Positions 1-7,925 of a stretch of DNA of 38,482 nt are shown in pieces (the stretch's first letter is position 1; the number at the start of each line of letters is the position of its first letter). The translations under genes and the position numbers were made by a program. The stretch is from Nocardia asiatica NBRC 100129 (GTDB taxonomy: Bacteria; Actinomycetota; Actinomycetes; Mycobacteriales; Mycobacteriaceae). Below the pieces are notes generated by a model. The model saw only the letters and a program-made list of their open reading frames with translations. It made no database searches and was not told where the DNA came from. The stretch is from positions 1 through 38,482 of the forward strand of contig NZ_BAFS01000081.1 in NCBI RefSeq assembly GCF_000308415.1, in the 5' to 3' direction.

Positions 1-167
1 CCACCGGCCGCGCGGATGTCCGCGGCCATCCGCCGGCCCGCGTCCTCGCCTCGCGCGCCGAGCACGACCGCAGCGCCTTCGCTCGCGACCCGCATCGCCA
101 CCGCTTTGCCCACACCCGAGGTCGCACCGGTGATCAGTACGACCTGCTCGGCGAATCGTGTTGCCAT
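1..167 (-). CDS. SDR-family oxidoreductase, N-terminal part (runs off the left edge)
   Basis: Only the first 55 codons are in the window; the 3' end lies beyond position 1. The reading begins MATRFAEQVVLITGATSGVG, a Rossmann first strand followed by the TGxxxGxG dinucleotide-binding motif, then a helix and an 'AAVVLGAR' second strand. This is the start of a classical short-chain dehydrogenase/reductase that uses NAD(P)H. The catalytic Ser-Tyr-Lys part is not visible, so the substrate cannot be said. An in-frame ATG lies three codons upstream (at 176). A GGAGG directly abuts the downstream ATG and a GGAGAGG sits just before the upstream one, so the start is ambiguous by nine bases. Confidence 0.85.
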   Translation of the reverse strand, partial: MATRFAEQVVLITGATSGVGKAVAMRVASEGAAVVLGARGEDAGRRMAADIRAAG

Positions 168-176
168 CCTCCGCAT

Positions 177-674
177 TTCCTCTCCACTTGCGCGGTCTCA
201 CCTCCGTGGTGGGATCCGCTGTCGAGTCAAGCCGGGCGCGGACGCGGGTGCTGGCGTGAATCGGACGTCTAGTTGATGTGTCATTGATGTGACGTGCACC
301 AGCTGTCGTCTCGAATCAAGGGCATGCGCAACTATGTGGTGACCGACGGGTGGATGTCCGTCGTGACGCGTGTTTCCGACGGGGTAAACCGGCCGTGAGT
401 CGGATTTCGTGGCAGATAGCGAGATCGCTGTATGTTAGCGGAATGGGCAGACGCTCAGTATGTTTGGCGGTGTCGACTGGGCTGAATATTTCGGGCGAAT
501 CGTATCTAACTGGCAATTCATGACGATGGTGGCGCTCAGTCGAACTTTTCGTATCAATCATGCATCCGTATGGACGCGAAACAGCTAACCTGTGGTGGCT
601 GTTTGGAAGACGACCGCGGCCACAGGGGCGATCCATGTGATGGACGTGGTCACGGTGCGTTGACGGGATAGCGA
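177..674. other. Gene-free stretch with an 11-bp direct repeat
   Basis: About 500 bp between the divergent SDR gene and the Hsp70-like gene. It is visibly richer in A+T than its flanks. TTGATGTG occurs twice with 11-bp spacing (273-280 and 284-291), one helical turn apart, upstream of the SDR gene, so it could be a regulator site. A 106-codon open frame on the minus strand (316-636) has no convincing ribosome site or recognisable sequence and is not called. The stretch probably holds promoters for both flanking genes; I could not pick convincing -35/-10 pairs. Confidence 0.4.
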
Positions 675-2945
675 ATGACTACAGGTCTGGGTTTCAGCAT
701 CGGTGCAGTGAACTCCGTGACGGCTTCGGTCACCGCGGAACGACCACGCCCGGCGGTGCGGTCACGCCGCACCGCGGTGACCTTCGACAGCGCGGGTGGA
801 CTGCGCCTCGGCGGGATTGCGCAATTCAGCATGGCGGTAACGGATTTCGCGGACCTGGGCCGCGACCCGGACGCGGTGATCGTCGGTGGCCGCATCTGGT
901 CACCGGCCAATCTGGTCGCAGCGGTGGTCAACGAATTGCGCGCGGCGGAGCCCGACGCGGCCGAGGCGGGGGTCGTCACCACCTACCCGGCAACGTATTC
1001 CGACAAACAGGTCGCGTTGCTGCGCCAGGCGCTGGAACTATCCGGGGCGGGCGACGTGCTTCTGGTTCCCGAACCCGTAGCGGCCGCGGAATGGCTGGAG
1101 CACGAACACGGCCCGCTGCGAACCGGCTTCGTGCTGATCTACGACCTCGGCGGCACCAGCCTCGACGTGAGCATCGTGCGCGTCGGCCCGGACTGGGACA
1201 ACCATCCGATGATCGGTGAACCGCTGCGTTCCTACGATTTCGGTGGCAGGCCGCTGGGATCGATGATCGCGCGGTACGCCCCCGATGTCTCCTCCAAATC
1301 CGCTGGCCTGTCGATGACGTCGATCGTGGACATCGATGGCCTGCGCGTCACCCATGTGCAGGACTCGCTTCAACTGGTCCGCGACTGTGTGCGCGCGGCG
1401 GAGGTGACCCTGTCCGACATCGGCTGCATCCTGCTGGTAGGCGGCGCGTCGCGCCCCGCGGAGGTGGCGCGGACGCTCGCCGAACTCGGCCGGCCGGTGG
1501 TGATCTCGTCCGACCCCGGTCAGACCGTCGCCGCCGGCGCCGCCCTCATGGCGGCCCGCACCATGGCGCTCGGCGCGTCGGACGGAGGTCCCCATGCGCC
1601 TCGCGTCGCGGTGTTCTCCAGTGCGGCAGTCGTCTCCGCGGTCGCAATGTCGGCGGTCACCGTGTTCGGCAGTCCCACCGTGCCGGAGTTGACGCCGATG
1701 CTCGAGCGTTTCCCTGACCTCGCGGTGCCGAGCGACAGCCTGGTTGTCGACGTCGGCAGCGAGCGTCTCGCCGACGCCTGGATGCGGATATCCGCGACCT
1801 CCCGGAACCCGGGCCGTGCGCTGCCCGCGTTCCTCGCGCAACGGACCTCCGCGTACACCCGATTCATCACACCGGCTCCGCGCAGCGCCGGTTACGGTCC
1901 TTCGATGGCCGAGTCGCAGCTCGGCTCACATCGTGACCCGCGAAACTGCTGCGTCCCGGGTGGGCCGCGCCACCGGGGATACGGCGATCCCGCCTACTTC
2001 GTGAATCCACTGCCGTTCGGGCAGGTCGTCCGCCCCGTGCCCGGCGACATCGCGCAGCCGCCCGTTCCCGGACAGCCGCTGCCGGGGAACGGTGTGCCAG
2101 GGCAGCCGCCCGGTCAGTTGCCCGGCGCGGGTACACCGCCGGTGGGGACGCCGGGCTCGACCGACCCCGCGCCCCAGAATGGTTCGACGCCCGGAGAGTC
2201 CGGCCAGGGTTCCGGTGCGACTGCGCCGGGAAACTCGGCGGGCAGCCCGCCCACCGGGGGATCCGATTCGCCGGGGGGCGGTACGTCATCGGGTGATCAC
2301 GGCGGTTCCTCCGGCACGAATTCGGCGGGCGATTCCTCTTCCGGCGGACCGGGCGCCGGGGGATCGTCCGGAGACGGCAGTGGAAACTCCTCCAGTGGGG
2401 GGACCGCGTCGACCGATGATCACTCCACGAACGGCTCGTCCGATGACTCGCACGGGTCCACTGCCGGTTCGTCGTCGGGTAATTCTTCGACGCACGGTTC
2501 CTCGTCGGGTGGGTCGTCCGGTAATTCCTCGAACCATGGTGCGTCCTCGGATGGGTCGTCCGGCAATTCCTCGACGCACGGTTCGTCTTCGAGTGGGCCG
2601 CCCGGCAACTCCTCCAACCACGATGCGTCCCCGGGCGGGGCGGTCGGTAACTCGCCGAGGCACGGTTCCTCGTCAGGTGGGTCGTCCGGTAATTCCTCGA
2701 ACCATGGCTCCTCCTCGGGCGGATCGGCCGGTGATTCGTCTTCGAGTGGATCGCATCGGTCCGGTGGCACCGCATCGGGCGGACGCCCGGGCGGTGCGTC
2801 CTCGGCCGGTGGTCACTCGGGTGGGAATTCCTCGGGCACTTCGTCGTCCGGCGGATCGCGGGGCCGTTCCGGCTCGGTGGGCGGGTCGTCCACGGGCGGT
2901 GCCGGAGGTGCGGGTGGTGCCGGCGGCGGAGCCCGCGGTCGATAG
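675..2945 (+). CDS. Membrane-anchored Hsp70-like ATPase with long Ser/Gly-rich extracytoplasmic tail
   Basis: 756 residues. Residues 1-300 resemble the Hsp70/actin ATPase fold: a degenerate phosphate-1 loop (GFSIGAVNS instead of the GIDLGTTNS type), a good phosphate-2 loop (IYDLGGTSLDVSIVRV) and an adenosine motif (LLVGGASRPAEV). The domain is shorter than the ~380 residues of DnaK and there is no substrate-binding domain. A hydrophobic segment at about 311-331 should be a single membrane span. A ~100-residue linker follows, then a Pro/Gly region and a Ser/Gly/Asn/His tail with 14-residue repeats. The likely topology is cytoplasmic ATPase and extracellular tail. ATP binding is plausible but the role is unknown. 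The start is an ATG after a weak GGGA. Comparable Hsp70-family membrane proteins are known in nocardiae; substrate and partners cannot be inferred from the neighbours. Confidence 0.85.
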   Translation: MTTGLGFSIGAVNSVTASVTAERPRPAVRSRRTAVTFDSAGGLRLGGIAQFSMAVTDFADLGRDPDAVIVGGRIWSPANLVAAVVNELRAAEPDAAEAGVVTTYPATYSDKQVALLRQALELSGAGDVLLVPEPVAAAEWLEHEHGPLRTGFVLIYDLGGTSLDVSIVRVGPDWDNHPMIGEPLRSYDFGGRPLGSMIARYAPDVSSKSAGLSMTSIVDIDGLRVTHVQDSLQLVRDCVRAAEVTLSDIGCILLVGGASRPAEVARTLAELGRPVVISSDPGQTVAAGAALMAARTMALGASDGGPHAPRVAVFSSAAVVSAVAMSAVTVFGSPTVPELTPMLERFPDLAVPSDSLVVDVGSERLADAWMRISATSRNPGRALPAFLAQRTSAYTRFITPAPRSAGYGPSMAESQLGSHRDPRNCCVPGGPRHRGYGDPAYFVNPLPFGQVVRPVPGDIAQPPVPGQPLPGNGVPGQPPGQLPGAGTPPVGTPGSTDPAPQNGSTPGESGQGSGATAPGNSAGSPPTGGSDSPGGGTSSGDHGGSSGTNSAGDSSSGGPGAGGSSGDGSGNSSSGGTASTDDHSTNGSSDDSHGSTAGSSSGNSSTHGSSSGGSSGNSSNHGASSDGSSGNSSTHGSSSSGPPGNSSNHDASPGGAVGNSPRHGSSSGGSSGNSSNHGSSSGGSAGDSSSSGSHRSGGTASGGRPGGASSAGGHSGGNSSGTSSSGGSRGRSGSVGGSSTGGAGGAGGAGGGARGR
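2478..2771 (+). repeat. Seven 42-bp coding repeats (14 residues each) in the Hsp70-like tail
   Basis: Within the Hsp70-like gene, a 42-bp unit recurs in frame from codon 602. Six recognisable copies follow GNSS(T/N)HG(S/A)SS(G/D)G, and a seventh is degenerate (GDSSSSG...). Nearly every copy keeps one His and the leading Gly-Asn-Ser. Copies differ at several bases, so this is an older array. Open frames on the other strand here are compositional shadows of the GC-rich repeats. Confidence 0.85.
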
Positions 2946-3072
2946 CGTCGCCCGCAGCGCCCGCAGCGCCCGCGACAGTGGTCGCCGCCGAGGTGAATTG
3001 TCCGCCCCGAGTGCGGGTCTCGCGGCTCCGGATTCGCGGACGGGCGCCGCGCCGTCGAGGCACAATGGATTG

Positions 3073-3864
3073 ATGGCCTCCGGGGGTCCCCAGCTGATCG
3101 CGCTGGATGTGGACGGGACGCTGCTGGATACGGGAACACCGATCAGTAGGCGGTTGGTCGCGGCGGTGCGCGCGGCCGTGGTAGCGGGTGCGCATGTCGT
3201 GGTGACCACCGGGCGCACGCTGCTCACCACCCGCCCCGTACTCACCGAACTCGGTTTGCGCGAGGGACATGCCCTGTGTTCGAACGGCGCGGTGCAGATC
3301 GACGTGGCCCGCGGGGAGCCGGTCGCGATCCAGTCCTTCGATCCCGCACCGGCGATCACCGCGTTGCGTGCGCTGTTCCCCGCGATGATCTTCGCCGTGG
3401 AGAAGGTCGGCATCGGCACCTGGGCCACCGGAGCCGGTCCTGGCGAATACTCCCTCGGCGAATACCTGCTCGTCGACCATCAGTTACTGAGCAGCGAGCC
3501 GACGCCGCGACTGAACGGCTGGTGGCCGGACGGTTCGCTGGAAGAGATGTTGCGCGCGCTGCGCTCCCTGCGCGTGCCTGGCGCGAGCTGGGTCCACGGT
3601 GAATTCGGGCCGTGGGTCACCGTTTCCCGGCAGGGCGTGTCCAAGGGGTGGGCGCTGGAGCAGTTGCGCATCGCGCTCGGTGTCCCCGGCGAAGCGACGC
3701 TGGCCATCGGCGACGGTTACAACGATCGCGAGATGCTGCGCTGGGCAGCGCATTCGGTCGCCATGGCCAACGCGCCCGCGGATGTTCGCGACCTGGCCGA
3801 CGAAGTGACCGGCCACGTCCTCGAGGACGGCGTCGCCACCGTCCTGGAGCGCTGGTTCCGCTGA
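3073..3864 (+). CDS. HAD-superfamily hydrolase, Cof subfamily
   Basis: 263 residues. Motif I is LDVDGTLLD near the N-terminus, with nucleophile D12 and general acid D14. The motif II threonine is in VVTTGR, the motif III lysine in 'VSKGWALEQL', and motif IV is GDGYNDREM (D214, N217, D218 bind Mg). The insertion between motifs II and III fits the type IIB (Cof) cap. These enzymes dephosphorylate small phosphorylated metabolites such as sugar phosphates or nucleotides; the substrate cannot be read from sequence. The open frame extends far upstream across the Hsp70-like tail, but homology begins at this ATG. A GAGG lies 12 bases upstream, and a TTG one codon earlier is an alternative start. It is followed by a hairpin shared with the convergent VOC gene. 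Confidence 0.9.
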   Translation: MASGGPQLIALDVDGTLLDTGTPISRRLVAAVRAAVVAGAHVVVTTGRTLLTTRPVLTELGLREGHALCSNGAVQIDVARGEPVAIQSFDPAPAITALRALFPAMIFAVEKVGIGTWATGAGPGEYSLGEYLLVDHQLLSSEPTPRLNGWWPDGSLEEMLRALRSLRVPGASWVHGEFGPWVTVSRQGVSKGWALEQLRIALGVPGEATLAIGDGYNDREMLRWAAHSVAMANAPADVRDLADEVTGHVLEDGVATVLERWFR

Positions 3865-3971
3865 CCAGGGTGACCGGCGTTCGCGTCCGATGCTCCGACT
3901 CCGGGCGGCATTCGCACCGGTAGGCGGGCCCTGCGAGGGGCGTGGAGTCGCCAGGATGATTCGCACTGTGC

Positions 3972-4005
3972 GGCGTGGCGTCGGGGCTCTGCCCGACACC
4001 ACGCC
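3972..4005. terminator. Bidirectional hairpin between convergent genes
   Basis: Two 14-base arms (3972-3985 and 3992-4005) pair with one mismatch around a six-base GCTCTG loop. It lies between the stops of the HAD gene (plus) and the VOC gene (minus), where a shared terminator is expected. There is no U-tract, as is common in actinomycetes. Confidence 0.6.
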
Positions 4006-4017
4006 TGGAACGCACGA

Positions 4018-4428
4018 TTACGCGGGACCGGTTTTGGCGAGAATCTCGAGGTAGTGCGGATTCGACATGAGACCGAGGACGTTGCCGAACGGGTCGACCA
4101 CGGACGCGGTGACGAAGCTCCCGTCGTTTCCTCGGGGGGTGATGGGGTCGTAGACGGTCGCACCGAGTTCCAGCAGCCGGTCGAACGTCGCCTGCAGGTC
4201 GTCCACGTGCCAGTTGACGATCGCGCCGCCCGGGGCGTTGCGCGCGCCCGCCGGTGCGTAGGCGCGGTTCACGATGCCGAATTCGTGCTGGTAATCGCCG
4301 ATGCGGAACTCGTAGTAGCCGTTGGGAACGTGATAGTACGGCTCGACGCCGAAGAACCGGGCGTACCAGTCCTTGGCGGCCTCCAGGTCGTCGGCGTAGA
4401 AGGTGCTCGTCGCCATTCCGCGCAGCAT
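4018..4428 (-). CDS. VOC (glyoxalase/bleomycin-resistance fold) protein
   Basis: 136 residues with two paired beta-alpha-beta-beta-beta modules typical of the vicinal-oxygen-chelate superfamily: 'TSTFYADDLEAAKDWYARFFG' in the first and 'WHVDDLQATFDRLLELGA' in the second, ending in VDPFGNVLGLM. Members bind a metal or act as small-molecule binding proteins; no specific substrate is suggested. The start is an ATG with AGGAG seven bases upstream; longer upstream reading is a shadow of the divergent WYL gene. The divergent WYL regulator, about 100 bp away, may control it. That link is inferred from arrangement only. Confidence 0.85.
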   Translation of the reverse strand: MLRGMATSTFYADDLEAAKDWYARFFGVEPYYHVPNGYYEFRIGDYQHEFGIVNRAYAPAGARNAPGGAIVNWHVDDLQATFDRLLELGATVYDPITPRGNDGSFVTASVVDPFGNVLGLMSNPHYLEILAKTGPA

Positions 4429-4527
4429 GGTGGTTCTCCTTCGGGTTGTTCCTTCTTGTGGTCGTTCCTCCATCATCCGACCCAAAGTGCGCACCGAATG
4501 AGCACTTTTACCGGCAGAATTGTGTTC

Positions 4528-5496
4528 ATGCGAGCGGACCGGTTGGTGGCGATCCTGCTGATGATGCAGACCCGGGGGCGGGTGACGGCCGCGCAGGTCG
4601 CGGCGGAACTCGAGACCTCTGTGGCCACCGCCCGCCGGGATCTGGAAGCTCTCTCGGCCGCGGGGGTTCCGGTGTATCCACAGCCGGGACGCGGCGGCGG
4701 GTGGTCGCTGGTGGGCGGTGCGCGCACCGACCTGAGCGGGCTGACGGCGGGCGAGGCGCGCGCCTTGTTCCTGCTGGCGGGTCCTTCCGCGGGTGCGGTG
4801 CCGGAGGCCAGATCGGCGCTGCGCAAGCTGGTCAGGGCGCTGCCGCAGACCTTCCGGGGTGACGCGGAGGCGGCTGCCGACGCGGTGGTGATCGACCCGG
4901 CGCGCTGGGGTGCGACCGATCGCGAGCTGCCGCCGGTGGTGTCGTTGCTGCAACGAGCTGTCGTGCAGCGCAACAAGGTGCGGCTGCGTTACGCGAACCG
5001 CACCGGCGAGCGGTCCGAGCGTCTAGTGGATCCTTGGGGGCTGGTGGACAAGGACGCTGTCTGGTACCTGGTCGCCGGAACCGAGCGCGGGCAGCGGACC
5101 TTCCGCGTCGACCGGATCTCCGAGGCGTCGCTCACCGGCGAACCGGCGCACCGCCCGGACGAATTCGATCTCGCCGCCGCATGGGAGCAGGTGGTCGAGG
5201 AGATGGAACGGCGGCGCGCGACCATCGCCGCCACCGTGTCGATCCCCGAACGCCTGCTGCCGATTCTGCGCGACCAGCAGGGCAGGAACTGCGTCGTGGA
5301 CGGGCCCGTCGGCGACGGTCGCGTCCGCGTCCGCGTCACCGCCCCGACCGCGTGGATGCTCGCCCAACAGTTGGCCGGTTGGGGCGGCTCGATCGACGTA
5401 CTCGGTCCGGCCGAGGTCCGCGCCGAACTGGCCCGCCTCGGCGCCGAACTGCTCGAACGCTACGGACGAGACGACCGGCCCGACCCGGCATCATGA
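4528..5496 (+). CDS. YafY-type helix-turn-helix transcriptional regulator with WYL domain
   Basis: 322 residues. The N-terminal ~60 residues form a winged HTH (MRADRLVAILLMMQTRGRVT, then 'ARRDLEALSAAGVPVY'). A linker follows, then a WYL domain (VWYLVAGTERGQRTFRVDRI) and a C-terminal WCX-like part. WYL domains sense ligands, probably nucleic acids or nucleotides, and these proteins usually act on divergently transcribed genes. The neighbour on the other strand is the VOC gene. I chose the ATG matching the usual family N-terminus; an in-frame ATG at 4498 would add ten residues. There is no strong Shine-Dalgarno site at either start. Confidence 0.88.
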   Translation: MRADRLVAILLMMQTRGRVTAAQVAAELETSVATARRDLEALSAAGVPVYPQPGRGGGWSLVGGARTDLSGLTAGEARALFLLAGPSAGAVPEARSALRKLVRALPQTFRGDAEAAADAVVIDPARWGATDRELPPVVSLLQRAVVQRNKVRLRYANRTGERSERLVDPWGLVDKDAVWYLVAGTERGQRTFRVDRISEASLTGEPAHRPDEFDLAAAWEQVVEEMERRRATIAATVSIPERLLPILRDQQGRNCVVDGPVGDGRVRVRVTAPTAWMLAQQLAGWGGSIDVLGPAEVRAELARLGAELLERYGRDDRPDPAS

Positions 5497-5539
5497 CCAT
5501 TCCTCCAGCAGTTGCGCCATTGGGCTCGTCGCTGTGTAG

Positions 5540-5665
5540 CGCCCGTCGCCCGTCGCCCGTCGCCCGTCGCCCGTCGCCCGTCGCCCGTCGTCCGTCGTGC
5601 CTCGTCCGTCGTCCGTCGTGCCTGGTCCGTCGCGCTTCGCCCGTCGCCCGTCGCGCTTCGCCCAC
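5540..5665 (+). repeat. Heptanucleotide tandem array, about 18 units
   Basis: Seven perfect CGCCCGT units run from 5540 to 5588. About eleven variant heptads follow in strict 7-bp phase (CGTCCGT, CGTGCCT, GGTCCGT, CGCGCTT, CGCCCGT and so on), ending near 5665. The variants recur in order: CGTCCGT-CGTGCCT appears twice and CGCGCTT occurs on both sides of two CGCCCGT units. It lies between convergent genes, so it is probably untranslated. Seven is not a multiple of three, so copy-number change would shift any frame. Length polymorphism between strains is likely. Confidence 0.9.
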
Positions 5666-5674
5666 CCGCCGGAC

Positions 5675-5708
5675 GTGGTGGAGGCCCATCGGCCGGTGCC
5701 TCCACCAC
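5675..5708. terminator. Hairpin terminator between WYL and SGNH genes
   Basis: A perfect 11-bp stem (GTGGTGGAGGC at 5675-5685 with its complement at 5698-5708) closes a 12-base loop, just beyond the stop of the SGNH hydrolase (minus) and after the heptad array. It probably terminates transcription of the MFS-SGNH operon and perhaps of the convergent WYL gene. Confidence 0.6.
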
Positions 5709-5721
5709 CACACGTGTCCGG

Positions 5722-6405
5722 TCAGCGCGGTGCGGGAACGCGATCGGCCAGCGTGCGCACCATGTCCGAGGCGAGAACCGCGTGGCCGCTCATGCTGAAA
5801 TGGATCAGGTCGGCGCTCATCAGGTCGGGGCGCAGGCGCAGCGGGTGGTCCCAGAGGTCGAGCAGCAGCGCGTCGTAGCGCGCGGCCAGCTCACGGACCA
5901 GGTCGTTGAGCACGGCCATCCGCTCGCGCATCGGACGCATCGGCGCCATGCGCTCGACTTCCCAGACGTCGGCCAGGGTGAAGGTGACGACCTGCGCTCC
6001 CGTGCGGGCCAGCGTCCCGAACAGTGTGTCCAGGTTGGCCCGAAGCTCGGCGAGGTCACCGCCGGGCAGGAACAGATCGTTGCCGCCGCAGGTGAGATGC
6101 ACCAGGTGGGGCCGGAATTCGAGCACGGAGGGCAACTGTTCGGCGATGACCTGGGCGGAGTTGGCGCCGATCCGGCCGGTGTTCAGGTAGGCCAGGCCGG
6201 GGCGGACCGCGGCGAGCACGGCGGCGACGCGGTCGGCCCACCCCACCGGTTCGTAACCGGGGCTCGGGTCGCCGACGCCCTGCGCGATGGAGTCGCCGAG
6301 CACCGCGTAGCGCTGCCAGGGCGCGTCGGCGAGCAGGCGTCGCTGTTCGGCGGGAGGCAGCAGCAGGGGATCGTTGGCTTCGGTGCGAATCGCGTTGTCG
6401 CTCAC
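5722..6405 (-). CDS. SGNH/GDSL-family hydrolase
   Basis: 227 residues with all four SGNH blocks: GDSIAQG with nucleophile S39, block II G80 in 'NTGRIGANS', block III GGND with N109, and the DxxH pair D199/H202 in 'SADLIHFSMSGH'. No signal peptide is seen, so it is probably a cytoplasmic esterase, lipase or acyl hydrolase; the substrate is unknown. It starts at a GTG whose first bases overlap the TGA of the upstream MFS gene (GTGA), so the two are translationally coupled. This suggests a joint role, for example modifying or releasing the compound that the transporter moves. Confidence 0.88.
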   Translation of the reverse strand: MSDNAIRTEANDPLLLPPAEQRRLLADAPWQRYAVLGDSIAQGVGDPSPGYEPVGWADRVAAVLAAVRPGLAYLNTGRIGANSAQVIAEQLPSVLEFRPHLVHLTCGGNDLFLPGGDLAELRANLDTLFGTLARTGAQVVTFTLADVWEVERMAPMRPMRERMAVLNDLVRELAARYDALLLDLWDHPLRLRPDLMSADLIHFSMSGHAVLASDMVRTLADRVPAPR

Positions 6406-7823
6406 AGTGTTTCCTGATCATCGAGGGAAAGGGACGGGGTGCGGGACGGCAGGGCGGCCAGGCAGGCGGCCACGGCGGCGATGCCCGCGCATACGGCGAA
6501 GAGGGTGTGGAACGCGGCGAGCGGATCGTCCGGCCGGGCCGCGAACACGGCGGCGAGGACGGCCACGCCGAGCGCGCCGCCCACTTGCCTCGCCGTCAGA
6601 TTCATGCCGGTGCCCGCGGCGAACTGCCGCGGCGGTAGGGAACCGGCGGCCGCGGTGCCCAGCACCGTGACGACGAATCCGATGCCGCCGCCGCCGAGCA
6701 CACCAGCCGGAATCCAGGCCGACCACAGGGCTGGGGTGGGACCGAAGGCGTCCGTGCTCATCCACACCGTGCACGCCACGAACATCAGCGCACCGAGCAC
6801 GCCGAGCCATCGCCGCACCGCGAGGGAACCGACCCGTCCGGCGACGGTCGCCGTCACCATCGAGGCCACCGCGCCGATGGTCATCGCCCCCGCCGAGCCG
6901 AGCACCGAATAGCCCCAGATCGCGTCCAGGAACAGCGGTCCCGACAGCAACCAGGCGAACATGGCGGCGCCGAAGACGAACGAGGTCGCGTTGGCCAGCG
7001 CGTACGACCTGCTGCGCCAGAGCTCCACAGCGATGGCGGGATCGTGGTGGCGCACCGAACGCGCGAGCGCGACGACGACCAGAAGGCCGCCGCTGAGCAG
7101 GGCGGCCAGGGTCCCCGCCGAGGTCCAGCCCCAGCGCTGCCCCTCGGTGACGCCCGCGACCAGCCCGCCGAGACCGAGTGCCACCGCGATGGTGCCGATC
7201 GGGTCCGGCAGTGCGCCGCCGGACGGGCGACCGTCCGCCGGAATGCGCGCCGCCGCCGCGATGAGCAGCAGCGCCACCGGCACGTTGAGCACGAAGACCG
7301 CTCGCCAGTCGAATCCCTCGACCAGCGCGCCGCCGAGCGCGGGGCCGAGCACGGCGGCGAACCCGCCCGCGGCCGACCATGCCCCGATGGCAGCGCCGAT
7401 CTTCGCGCGCGGCGTGACGGCGAGCACCAGGCCGAGGGCCGACGGCACCATCAGCGCCGCCGTGGCGCCTTGCAGTATCCGGCCCGCGATCAGCCAGCCT
7501 GCCGTCGGCGCGAGCCCGCACAGCAGGGAGGTGAGGGCGAAACCGGCCAGCGCGCCGAGGAACAGCCTGCGGCGCCCGAGCGTGTCGGCGAAACGCCCCG
7601 CCGGGGTGAGCAGTGCCGCGAACGCGACCGCGTATCCGCTGACAACCCAGGTCAGCGTGGTAGTAGCGGTGCCGGGGTAGTCCCGGGCGATCGAGGGGAA
7701 GGCGATGTTGACGACCGAGAGGTCGAGGAAAGCGATGAAGGCCGCACCGCAGGCGATCAGCAAGGTGCGAGTAGCCGCGGTCGCGGTCGGCGGGCTGCCG
7801 AGCCGGACGGACGCGTCGGTCAT
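6402..7823 (-). CDS. MFS drug exporter, DHA2 (EmrB/QacA-like) family
   Basis: 473 residues, almost entirely hydrophobic helices, of the length usual for 14-TM proton-coupled multidrug exporters. Family signatures include 'LDLSVVNIAFPSIARD' in the first helix region (motif D1-like), 'FADTLGRRRLF' in the loop 2-3 motif A, and 'GRILQGATAALMVPSALGL' in motif B/C. It is the first gene of an operon with the SGNH hydrolase and is divergent from a TetR regulator, the standard arrangement for an inducible efflux pump. Operator-like palindromes lie in the shared promoter. The start is an ATG preceded by AAGGA. Confidence 0.9.
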   Translation of the reverse strand: MTDASVRLGSPPTATAATRTLLIACGAAFIAFLDLSVVNIAFPSIARDYPGTATTTLTWVVSGYAVAFAALLTPAGRFADTLGRRRLFLGALAGFALTSLLCGLAPTAGWLIAGRILQGATAALMVPSALGLVLAVTPRAKIGAAIGAWSAAGGFAAVLGPALGGALVEGFDWRAVFVLNVPVALLLIAAAARIPADGRPSGGALPDPIGTIAVALGLGGLVAGVTEGQRWGWTSAGTLAALLSGGLLVVVALARSVRHHDPAIAVELWRSRSYALANATSFVFGAAMFAWLLSGPLFLDAIWGYSVLGSAGAMTIGAVASMVTATVAGRVGSLAVRRWLGVLGALMFVACTVWMSTDAFGPTPALWSAWIPAGVLGGGGIGFVVTVLGTAAAGSLPPRQFAAGTGMNLTARQVGGALGVAVLAAVFAARPDDPLAAFHTLFAVCAGIAAVAACLAALPSRTPSLSLDDQETL

Positions 7824-7855
7824 GGGGAGTCCTTCGAATCAGGGAAACAAAACGC

Positions 7856-7894
7856 ACGATCGTTCGTACAATTAAAGTACGACCGTACGTTCGT
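7856..7894. promoter_or_regulatory. Two TetR-type operator palindromes in the divergent promoter
   Basis: ACGATCGTTCGT (7856-7867) is a 12-bp imperfect palindrome (10 of 12 positions symmetric). ACGACCGTACGTTCGT (7879-7894) is a 16-bp imperfect palindrome (14 of 16). They share ACGA...TCGT ends, and their centres are about 25 bp apart on a short A+T-rich spacer. They lie between the MFS gene (minus) and the TetR gene (plus), so the regulator probably represses both genes by binding here. The site assignment is inference. Confidence 0.7.
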
Positions 7895-7925
7895 ATGTGC
7901 AACAGCGGAGTGGGAGAATGACGTC

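Noticed and set aside
316..636. 106-codon minus-strand ORF in the gap before the Hsp70-like gene
   Set aside because: No ribosome site, no domain, codon use unlike neighbouring genes.
1867..3480. Long minus-strand and other-frame ORFs over the Hsp70-like tail (up to 537 codons)
   Set aside because: They are compositional shadows: Arg/Pro-rich, opposite the repeat array, with no recognisable domain or ribosome site.
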